Assembly (NCBI GenBank): GCA_009781315.1
Contig: WQYI01000004.1
Coordinates: 1 to 64,000 of the forward strand
Direction: 5' to 3'
Length of the DNA: 64,000 nucleotides
Source of the DNA: Candidatus Endomicrobium embiratermitis
GTDB lineage: Bacteria; Elusimicrobiota; Endomicrobiia; Endomicrobiales; Endomicrobiaceae
Shown in pieces: positions 15,001 through 20,100 of this stretch. The notes below the pieces were generated by a model that saw nothing but the letters and a program-made list of their open reading frames with translations, did not search any database and was not told the origin of the DNA. How positions within the stretch are numbered: position 1 is the first letter of the stretch; every line of letters starts with the position of its first letter. The position numbers were made by a program, and so were the translations under genes.

Positions 15001-16550
15001 AATACGGTGCGATACTTGCTTTTGACGAGAATTATACTATATCGGCGAAAAACTTATTTTTGGGGGCTTCAAACAGTTATATAGGAACTGAGGACAATAA
15101 AATAAAAGTTAATGTAGCAGAGATAATCTCAGCTTCCGCCAAAGGCGATATTTACATAGAAGCGCAGGTTAAAGGCAATTTTGAAGATGTTTCATCTTCG
15201 GACGGTCTTGTGGATTTGTCTTCAACCAAAGATCTTTATGCGGACAAAATTTATGCCGATAAAAACATAAATATAACCGCGAAGAATGGTTCTGTTGAAA
15301 CCGGAAAGCAAAACATTACTTCGGAAAACGGAAAGATAACCATTTCCGGCAAAAACGAAGTTGAAGTTAAAGCAGTTCTCACTGCAAAAGGCGATATTGA
15401 AATACAGTCAAAAGAAAGCGACCTTAAAGTATCGGGCGAAGTTGTTTCTTCCGAAGGAAAAGTCGCGCTTAACAGCGAAGGCAAAACCGAAATTGTCGGA
15501 AATATTACCGCTGAAAAAGACATAACCGCAGACAGTCAAAAAGAGCTTATGGTAAAAGGCGATTTAGAATCAAAAGATGGCGGGGTTGATTTAAAAAGCG
15601 GAAAGAAAACGGATATTGAAGGCGCAATTACTGCGAAAGAAACTATAAAGGCTCTTGTAGAAAATGGCGATTTTACCATAAAAGGCGCGATAAGGTCGCT
15701 TGACGGGAATATAAATTTCAACATTTTAAACGGAGCGTTGATTATTGGTAATAAAGTTGTTTCGGAACGCGGCGTAGTGTTCGCGGACGCTTACGGGGAT
15801 ATTACGGGCGACAGAGCGAGCATAACCGGCGCAGGTATTTACGCTGACGAAATCAGACTTGTTTCACAAAACGGCGATATAGGCAAACCAAACAATAATC
15901 TTTATTTAGACAGCGCAAATTCCGTTTCCGTATTAGCAAATCTTACTGCGTTAAACGGCGGCATTTACGTTGAAGGTTTTACTAACGGGCTTACTATAGA
16001 GCGTTTCGCCAGCGGCAAGGATTTATTTATAGAATCAGCCGGCGATATAATGGCGAAAGATTTGGGAAACAAAGAACCTAATATTATAGCCGCAAATATT
16101 ACGCTTCATTCTTTGACAGGTTCAATAGGCAAAGAAAACGCAAGTATAATCGTAGAGCCGGTAAAAGAAAAAGGCAAAGTCAATTTGTCCGCGGTAACCG
16201 GGATTTATGTTGCCCAGTACGTTCGCGACACTTTCTATTCGGATTATGTCAGAAATTCGGGCAAAGGCAAAGTTTCCCTGCTTGTTCCGAATAATAACGC
16301 TTTTATAGTTGACTTATCCGTTTTGCCCGGCACGGATGTAAACATCCGCTTTGCTGATAATATGCACGTTAAAAACGTAAGCCTCGGATTTAAAAATATT
16401 AAAAACCTTATGATAAACCCTGCGGCGCTATGGGCGCCGGTATTCAAAACTGCTTCGGAAGAGAGATACGATCTTCTGAACGAGGAAAAGATTGTGGACA
16501 AAATTGAAAAATTGCAAAACGAAACTTTGGTAATAAGCTCAAGTAAATAA
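3..16550 (+). CDS. Giant filamentous-adhesin/leukotoxin-like surface protein, 5' end missing
   Basis: The frame is open from the first bases of the window, so the true start lies upstream; the GTG at 69 is only an internal valine. At least 5,515 codons are present. From about 51 to 5264 there are tandem units of about 277 residues. From about 5760 to 10400 come shorter Gly/Ala/Val-rich beta units (such as VGIAGAVGIG, then AYI and a polar strand). From 11600 to 16200 there are FHA-like strand repeats of the GDI-x-I-x-S type. An acidic linker lies at about 10550-10620 and a predicted helical insert at 11390-11580. The C-terminus is Lys/Glu-rich with no beta-barrel, so the protein is not a classical autotransporter; export by a two-partner system would fit, but no TpsB partner is visible. 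The overall pattern resembles LktA-family filamentous adhesins. Role in adhesion or toxicity is inferred. Confidence 0.85.
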   Translation, partial: DGTKITAQENLDIKATSGSNIIVKTEAETVALSAGINNMKASVEIGDATLTGQDVTVEAKSIINSEVEAKASSGESFKGSVAVTVTDSDTSVSLDKTQIDAKNNASVSAVTEETIKTKAVTESKKEDDGSGSGSEGTKLSIGLPVNYTDIKNDNIIKNADIKAIKDITISGKDIKIENSKIKSTGATKGDVKITASDKGSELISTRKATIAISDTEIEGKDITIEATAENKYTYDDIESMIEVSDLTDGILGTVNEVLKIVEGITENKVSGQISKSDVSASITIGNTDIKADNNLNIKTLADSQATAKAKAENLAIAVGINNVESTINISGSNLEAGEDVNVKAKSKVTSEVEAKSASEELNGAVAVSVVTSETFVKLDGSEIQSGKDAAISAVTKEDIKIKADAEKGEGDNKISIGLGINYTEIEDKVDMQKTGIEAYGNIDIFGKNIKIAGGSSAKPAILSTGGNVTIKAEDKGSELISTRSASVNISNMTIEGEDVTIKAIAENKYEYDDVNSLIEVSDLTNGVLGSVNEILEIVGDLTDDAVRGKIAKSDVSATITIDNTDIKADNDLSITTLADSQTTAKAEAKNLSIAAGVNMSKSKINITNTGVSAGKDAAVEAKTIITSEVEAKSDSEEKFKGAVAVSVIDSDRSVSFDKSKIEAGNDIKISSVVTEEERITKAITENNYGNFSIGLGIQHTEIEDKVEIQKTGIEADGDIDIFGKNITITGGDSAAKSAIAAQGNVTIKAEDKGSELISTRKASIDISDAEISGHDVTIEAIAENKYKYEEVSDITEVSTLEEALFGAADNILDIIKDLTGGAVSGKIAKSKVEATITIKDTDINAANDLNITTLADSQTTAKSEAKNLALSLGVNLSKSEINITDSGLSAGQDATIEAKSKITSDVEANSDADSFNAALAVSVAISETSVNLDNNTTINAENDASISSITEEDRTTKAITEKSDGNFSIGLGVNYTDLKNDVDVKGSIKAGNNIKIASQGDNRRSVGDTDLKIKADIIAGKSVDIAGKNIKITDSLITADGTAESVEADEEKGIEAKEGDHIKIVASDKGSELISTRKASADIQNTIITGKSEVIIEANAENTYKYDDLSDTLEIRDLTDTALGITQGVLTAVKDLTGNVVDGKIAKSDVKANINISGDTVINAEKDLSIKTLANSQATAKAEADNLALAAGVNLTESKIDINNATLNAVNDVTVEAKSIIASEVEAKSASDEQFKGAVAVSVADSRTLVSLDNAKIEAGNNALISATTKEDIKKINAITEKGEGGISIGFGVNYADIKNDVEIKKKAAINAVQNIDIYGKNIKIEDSSIKSIGATKGDVKIIASDKGAELISTRKASIEISGSDIDGKDVSIEANAKNEYEYDKVNSVIEVSSLTDMALGIANEVLTVVKDLTGNVVDGKIAKSGVSANITIKDTIINADKDIKIATSANSQATAKAEADNLAFAAGVNLVESKINVSNTELQAVNDVIIEAKSTITSEVEAKSASDEKYKGAVALSLSDAVTSVNIDLNDKIIDAGHNVTISAVTEKDINTNAITEKGEEGISIGVAANYTDLKNDIDVKGSITAGNDITISSEGDNRRFAGELDLKIEAVINAAQNIDISGKNIKIENSEIKSTGATKGDVTITASDIGSELISTRKASIEISGSTIEGNDVVMEATAKNKYEYDDLSDTLEIKDLTDTALGITQEVLSIVDDLTGKAISGKIAKSDVSANITIDKNTEITADNDININTSVESQTTVKTDAKGLGVSVGVNLSESKIGIGKASLSAGNNINLNAENNITSEVEAKSGSYSLSEGVDIGGAVGVSVILGNTSVELSKDSMLNAKNNALISANTEKDISLTVESKTGAAGIAVGVNVADVNNSVAAKGEINAKGDVAGDVIGNVDINSTINSKNTKQSVSVIPGSAGNEEEPKDEGMKFDEDNLNKLQGKINVESADNKTGSDGSSSTIALAGAVLYSKNTNTAISEISGADAKIEAKNNINIKAEVINANIMQFVDASVSNAGKVSGTGAVLIGNYTDTAKAFVDGATIDAGNKIDISSRHEIPIDNEWLDIFKDFENNPDFDSAEEIYEKLKETGGEGLINSRIMSSAPESAGEEDGQSFSVSASGAVNITKYDFTSEAYIKDAKVNQKEPPLQTGEQTVNVEAKSKSSSITLGGIFGDDIMNPLGQSGSNVGVGGTYNQTHYNTTTNAFIEGSTKLFANDLNVKAVYDQLDISIGVAGGESKTFGLQGVFNWLKSDSLVNASIKDADIKIESGSLPDGKINIEAVHTPILVNVAGSLSMSEKAAVGASVSLLDIDRNTNAFIKNAAVNTNANADILAINNGLIHSYMIAAAPAISGNVGIAGAVGIGNLNNNANAYIDNSTIVSGGSIGLLADNKNNIGFYSGAVGIGSSVGIGGNISLHFINSRSNAGIFNDSDITAKGGEALGSSFNGLSGLVVKSNVFDDIFVVNTAAAGSGSVAVSGGISGSIVSATSSAKIENSKINENYSSSDIQYGDEAGVHVTAENETDVTVIAGAVSAAGTAAVGVAADFETMSNTVEAYIGNSIINAKGDVKVKTKNTEKYAATVVSGALGGSAGVAGNVVVAVNESENRAYINKSTIDARDVTVEAEDSVTIGEVHPSEGKLGIAMGTLAAGAYAGVAGTVFTSVISNSTKAEIIDSKITALGNIKLDAEGYQKTFANLATFGGAIAGIGITAGVSVNNTETAALIRRSDGNAKTYNLNAQNININAKNTLEVDKIFVGGAVGLAGVTVGVSVGVYNNNVTAGMGSGIYANASQNVGVRALNDRNIKDIVVSMAGGFVGVTATVDVIVVGGNVDATDTTAEDDANGPSTNTYLSGEYTRTIMVEENGEKKEVEVTSNSKQEIGDNMKMSNRIDKDKVGGGLVDTDAMSNFDYNYDELGVYNAPLKNGTFAYIDGNVTAGGNVGVSAADNVDINANIGAASAGFVAVGASVAVQDLKTLTDARIGGTISANNINITANSDTKNTTGIYMGGGGFVAVNAGVAVINSNNTTNAYIANGVEITKANNINILANANSLITPKFFNASVGAGAVGAVVGVVNKKGSTDAWIGDDTIIGYWPTPKSIEGKPIGGSEEAIEMPGTEIIEKQKISVVNRLIIEAQTDNKVNATMESASGGVGSASANIFVVNVTDNLNAYTGTGSKLNLYDLNVLTNGNTAVNANFIAASLAGALAIAASVANSNININNKAYIGENNTISAKNDVSVFAAHSASANLYALGGVGAGLAALNGIIIKNNIEGNVKASILKGSEITADNDLEVSSNSNADLKSEGNSGTISALSVGLTYAENKAAINTITEFEDKLTIKAKNLYAGTDSFVGMLSKAQSGAGGLGVFGGAEAITTNDSSNKVLFGDSKSGLAGSNIETEKFEVNAKAKSEQNGSIWSAAAGLGTIGLFYVENTSNVDLNVIIGGSTNILANDFIIRAENTFSKPDIGYNIDSHALSAIGIFFAEDKTTIENSTNVVFEEDTTVKTYAIEIEEEYAIEKKEVFPVDDEEEDEEVPYMYLKKVSTFLVDVHNIINAVDNVKYEAFASGSGAHLVSKIDNNSTAKVLFDGTTFSAKDLIVNARTDQNIKTNVYMNIGAGISGITGESINKSVNNNKIEIGDSGNVLAGQNLFFNLARDENKEWATYGVTSIADIYNMALIPVNLSSKATADLTNNNIVTVNGILRSVGDINIYADEGSTTGNGLLSIYTPYGETGTKAQDRKFEVKQNSEAEVNGYVRAGLNNRLHIVIDNDGDDVKVDISNPDGIDPDRIEWWKTRESIENNMLEEIKRLEKAIVTFSGDEILKGAYEAELNNLYNELASLDLLYRDPATGILIPMSKREVEYITFSDIYANRGDIWIHANNISGSGTLDAPGYAEIDIQNRTNINLRLKDVMISKSSTGAIMFNGISVTNNEAINKNNESKTANLTILSKKSSDGAPEIKINNSSFANKPNLELTGEIENRGGSINIYSEGNIKIKKSVRGENIFIESRGDITQSFYSGFQHIGVNPADYFNYSGSVVNNNQTNKPATDSKDISPVGSRYNGIIGNNVTLSARYLNINGFVQAGIADWDLTIYDDPLHLLNGHTVESAIADYYSLAVRRDGAEYYKLDARYYGNNIDAYYNVLTNEIAIKDISVEGGRLQIYGTIFSTGVGELRALDGYGKINIDNRSGYDLKIGNIYNEGVKGVISITDTNFKYNGKFLTTEYTYENGNINSTYYIMENGIRTTPSDANFNRTQRIGSDVYYKPLADQRYEWTNWNGTETKYTYTKTEIRGAILGIIWKREGDFDWGAPGKPEVTTQMQALKGGEILYKNGNGSAYQFKYTYELDGPRKIVEQHLTEDGNVKPYQTDPIYGPLGIAVIQWEDKYRKVEAQNSKHYYTHNIKADYNIQISFIGYDPLAANPSKRPSLDITSANNITLAGNISNPVGNVNITSQQGYIDTTGAISIFANDLTLSAAKGIAGGSSLGGGIQNIDASLINVKLNNGNILTANTLEGNINLKSNENLVFSNIVSGNGIVKLYAEESILGNNANSKIQGKELDLVADTGRIGLKNDKTALLEINADIISAYAGGEANNINLIKKEKGDLGIKQIKSSGDVNLAVSNGSVYDVIGDAEMDPRTKDELLALWNSLDLFSSREITDEEGDVIGYSQAWTEDQLMYAINSSREIFSTQKVTDNPNIVATGNININAGGSIGRNSEEFYFGIENKFSDLTDSQKLLIATAKSSNIIWDYIYELDENGKKKLDEHGNPIKKELIGITVIGQENLYIDGKGNVNFNANGDIYIGSKNDIKINQIKSGGNVIIESQKGIYSASSDRTNIIGNNVELDSDVGDIGASGNGEKLTLDMSGILTAVTRGGSIYLGSENNLTLDFLSATESIYVNGANNIFSSGYGGATDYINVKARSINIEAANVGTTTRNLSIALIHSYDDNGKLEESGILNVSAIGNIYINNIGIQTGLTDLYFGNLTAGGYLSVMSKYGAILAFDENYTISAKNLFLGASNSYIGTEDNKIKVNVAEIISASAKGDIYIEAQVKGNFEDVSSSDGLVDLSSTKDLYADKIYADKNINITAKNGSVETGKQNITSENGKITISGKNEVEVKAVLTAKGDIEIQSKESDLKVSGEVVSSEGKVALNSEGKTEIVGNITAEKDITADSQKELMVKGDLESKDGGVDLKSGKKTDIEGAITAKETIKALVENGDFTIKGAIRSLDGNINFNILNGALIIGNKVVSERGVVFADAYGDITGDRASITGAGIYADEIRLVSQNGDIGKPNNNLYLDSANSVSVLANLTALNGGIYVEGFTNGLTIERFASGKDLFIESAGDIMAKDLGNKEPNIIAANITLHSLTGSIGKENASIIVEPVKEKGKVNLSAVTGIYVAQYVRDTFYSDYVRNSGKGKVSLLVPNNNAFIVDLSVLPGTDVNIRFADNMHVKNVSLGFKNIKNLMINPAALWAPVFKTASEERYDLLNEEKIVDKIEKLQNETLVISSSK
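51..5264 (+). repeat. Tandem coding repeats of about 277 codons
   Basis: Counting from the ADSQ-type motif, units start at 903, 1734, 2565, 3522, 4350 and 5265; an earlier unit begins near 51 and probably continues the array upstream. Unit lengths are 831, 831, 957, 828 and 915 nt. Each unit carries in order ADSQATAKAE, SEVEAKS, a GINN/GVNYT core, GSELISTRKAS, KYEYDD and GKIAKSDV. The two long units (from 2565 and 4350) carry an extra strand segment containing GDNRR. Units from 3522 and 4350 share exact DNA stretches of about 45 nt, which suggests recent recombination or gene conversion. The copy starting at 5265 is degenerate and ends the array. Confidence 0.9.
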
Positions 16551-16595
16551 CGTAGAATCAATTACGAGTTGGGTTTCTCTAAAAACCCCTCTCCG

Positions 16596-16671
16596 TGTCA
16601 CCCTGAACTTGTTTCAGGGTCTGCTGTTGTCTTTTTTAACGACGAGATGCTGAAACGAGTTCAGCATGACA
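16596..16671. repeat. Palindromic element R1 (TGTCA...TGACA)
   Basis: Begins TGTCACCCTGAAC and ends GTTCAGCATGACA. The left half is a hairpin with arms CCCTGAA and TTTCAGGG; the right half carries related arms. First of five elements between the giant gene and the autotransporter gene. Confidence 0.8.
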
Positions 16672-16726
16672 CCCTTTGAACAAGACTGTTTTTTGGGGTT
16701 TTTCGAAAAACCGTGTTTTTCTGCGT

Positions 16727-16793
16727 TGTCATTGCGGCCTCCGAGCCGCAATCTCGTCGTGAATCGTAGATTGCGGGTCAAGCCCGCAATGAC
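16727..16793. repeat. Palindromic element R2
   Basis: Same TGTCATT...AATGAC ends, but the hairpin arms are TTGCGG/CCGCAA on the left and TTGCGGG/CCCGCAA on the right. The arms differ from R1 yet remain complementary. Confidence 0.8.
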
Positions 16794-16802
16794 GAATAAA
16801 CG

Positions 16803-16855
16803 TGGATACCGGCTGGAGTTTACACCGTGGTGTCTAAATACGGTGCCGGTATGAC
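16803..16855. repeat. Palindromic element R3 (GGATACC...GGTATGACA form)
   Basis: Has the form GGATACCGGCTGGAG, a short middle, then GCCGGTATGACA. The same variant forms the right half of R6 at 22571-22623. Confidence 0.7.
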
Positions 16856-16884
16856 AAGTGAATTCGTGATTTTTACTCAAAAGG

Positions 16885-16950
16885 TGTCATTCTGAACGAA
16901 GTGAAGAATCCAGTGGATACATTCGGCGACTTTGTCGCCTCAGTATGACA
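16885..16950. repeat. Palindromic element R4
   Basis: Begins TGTCATTCTGAACGAAG and ends CAGTATGACA. R4 and its leading spacer, compared with R5 and its spacer, form a direct repeat with a 94-nt period (ATGACAARTGAATTCG at 16852 and 16946). Confidence 0.75.
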
Positions 16951-16978
16951 AATGAATTCGAAATTTTTACTCAAAAGG

Positions 16979-17053
16979 TGTCATTCTGAACTTGTTTCAG
17001 AATCTTGTCTTTAAATAACTAACGGCAGACCCTGAAACAAGTTCAGGGTGACA
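16979..17053. repeat. Palindromic element R5
   Basis: Begins TGTCATTCTGAACTTG and ends AAGTTCAGGGTGACA. Its two arms are close to those of R1. It lies about 50 nt before the autotransporter start. Apart from R1 to R5, nothing else is seen in the 16551-17104 gap. Confidence 0.8.
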
Positions 17054-17104
17054 CTGAGAGATGTTCCAATTTGTAATTCGTAATTGATAATATAGGGGAA
17101 AATT

Positions 17105-20100
17105 ATGGAGTTTAAAAAAGTTGCGTTTACATTGGCGGTTTTATTGTTTTGCACTGTTGCGGCAATGGGGCAGAATGTGAATGTGTATGATTGTTATGAG
17201 TTTAACAACAGTTTTGTTGGGGGTGCTGCTGTTATCAATATAAGCAGTAATATTGCGTTCGATTTTGGCGGCATAATAACTTCAATGGTAATGGGCGCCG
17301 GTAATAAAACTATTAACGGCAATAATGGATATATATTAGACGGCAACGGATACGATTTCGGTATGTATATAGGAAGTTCCGGCGGCGGTGTGTTGGGTAC
17401 GAATAGAAGTTTAGACATCAATAATATCAGTATAAAAAATATGGGAAGTTCCGGCGGCGCAGTTCGCTTAGGTCTATCTGGTTCGGGTCGAAGCAGTATT
17501 AATTTAAGTCTGTACAATGTTGATTTTGACAATAATAATAGGGCAATTAATACCTATAATTCAAATGCTAACGGATCAATTGTAATAAATTCTTCCGGAA
17601 CAAGTACATTTTCAAATAACAGTTCCTATGGCGATGGCGGGGCAATATATGCTGTCGGAGCCAATATTCCAGGTAGTATTATTCCTGGTTTTCCAGGTGG
17701 TGGTGTCAATACTTCTGTGAATTTTACGAATAGTGATGTAACTTTCATAAATAATACAGCCGCCAATGGCGGGGCAATATTTACAAGTACTGCTAATCTT
17801 ACGTTTTCAAATTCTAATGTAGAATTTTTAAGCAATGCTGCTAAATCTTATGGCGGAGCAATATATATTACAGGCAGCAGTGCTACTCTAAATTTTACAA
17901 ATAGCAATGTAAATTTTGTAAATAATACGGCAGTTTCCGGAGGAGCGCTTTATGCCGGCGAGATAAAGAGAATAATATCTATTGAGCCTGGGTCTTCGTG
18001 GTATACTTCGAATGAAGAAATACATGAAAGAAAAATAACAATAGAAATTATGCCTGCTGCGCAATTATCTTTTTCAGGATCAGCAGTTACAGCTGTTGGA
18101 AATACTGCGGCATCAGGCAATGGCGGGTTTTTATATTTGAATGGCCAAAGTGTTATATTTGACAGAGATGTAATGCTTATAAGTAATACGGCGCGAGAAG
18201 GCGGAGCAATATATGCTGCCGGAAGTTCAACAAGGACAACGACAACAACGACAACGACAACAACGACATATAATGGTTTGTGGTATGTAACTGAAATAAT
18301 AACAACAATAGAAATTATACCTTCTGTAAATTTATCTTTTTTAGGCCCATCAACAACCATAAGTTATAATAAATCAACGGATGGAAACGGAGTGATACAT
18401 CTCGGAGGGGCTTCAACCATAAACTTTTCAAATACATATCTTACGGCAATAGGCAATGAAGCAAATAAAGGCGGTTTTTTATATTTGGATAATAAGTATG
18501 TAGAGTTTGGTGGAAGTGTCGAGCTTATAAGCAATACCGCGCGGCAAGGAGGAGCCATATATTTATATAATTCGTGGCTTAGTTTTTTAGGTTCATCTAC
18601 AACTATTAGTTATAATAAATCAACAGACGGCAACGGGGTAATACATCTTGGAGGAAATTCAACTATAAATTTTTCAAACACATATCTTACGGCAATAGGC
18701 AATGAAGCAAATAAAGGCGGATTTTTATATTTAAATAATCAAAGTATATCTTTTAATAGGAATGTCGAGCTTATAAGCAATACCGCGCGGCAAGGCGGAG
18801 CGATATATATAGACTCGGAAAATGAGTCATTTGAGGAACATTCAATAGGTTTTTTATGTTCATCTACGACTATAAGTTATAATAAATCAACGGATGGAAA
18901 CGGGGTAATACATCTTGGAGGATATTCAACCGTAAACTTTTCAAATACATATCTTACGGCAATAGGCAATGAAGCAAATAACGGAGGTTTTTTATATCTT
19001 GTAGACAAAGAAAATACATTTACAAAAGGCGTCAATCTGTCTTATAACAGCGCGAGAGGTTCCGGCGGCGGCATGTATGTAAAAAATACAAGGCTAAGCT
19101 TTTACGAAAGCGCTGAATTTAAAAACAATATTGCCGGTGACGGCGGTGGCGTGTTTTTTACGGAATCGTCAAAGGTATTATTTGATAAAGATGTATTGTT
19201 TTCCGGAAATAAGACGAACGGAATGATGAATCTTAGCTATGGCGGAGCGATATATTCCTACAAGTCGACATATACTTTTAACGGCAGCCAGTATTTTGAA
19301 AACAATGCTACCGCGTATGCCAAAGGCGGAGCAATATATGCCGACGCTTCTATTTTTACGTTCGGTACGAATGCAAGCGTAACGTCTTTTACAAACAACA
19401 CAATAACCGGAAACAGCTCTTTTGGCGGCGCGGCAATATATGCTTTAAACAGCACATTGAACTTTAATTCCTATATAAGCTCTTTTACAGGCAATAAAAC
19501 AATAGGGGAAACAAGCGTATCCGGCGGAGCGATATATGTTTCGGGTTCATATATGAATTTTCAAGGGGAAACATATTTCGACGGTAATGTTGCCACATCG
19601 ATGGGCGGAGCAATAGCGTTTGTCGGCGGTAATTTAGTTTTTGGAAAAGACGTTTCGTTCCAAAAAAATCAAGCCGTTGACGGCGGAGCCATATATATCG
19701 GAGGAAGTGTTTCGAACACTCTTTCTTTTAACGGAAATGTCTTGTTAGGCGGGACAAACGGATACGGAAATAAAGCTTCGGAATTCAGTTTGCGGGGCGG
19801 CGGAGCAATTTTTATAGGAACAAACGGCGGAACTCACACGCTAAATTTTGCTTCCGACAAAAATGTTAAATTCGAAAATAACAGCGCCGGAAATGGCGGA
19901 GCAATTTCAATGTATTCAAACGCGGTAAATACGCTGCATTTTAATAACGGTGTAGGATTTTATTCAAACACTGCAAGTTTAAACGGCGGGGCTGTTAACA
20001 GTTATGTTTACGGCGCAGGAAATTTAGGGACATATAATTTTTTAAAAACCGGAGTTTTTGAAAACAATTCCGCGGGTGATTCCGGCGGCGCCATATATGC

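Noticed and set aside
16614-16880. Open frames on both strands with peptides such as VIAGLTRNL, RLRVKPAMT and GVMLNSFQHL
   Set aside because: These are translations of the palindromic elements R1-R4; the same peptides appear wherever such repeats are read, with no ribosome site or domain.
16596-17053. CRISPR array
   Set aside because: The repeats are palindromic elements of variable sequence and spacing, not constant repeats with unique spacers, and no cas gene is present.
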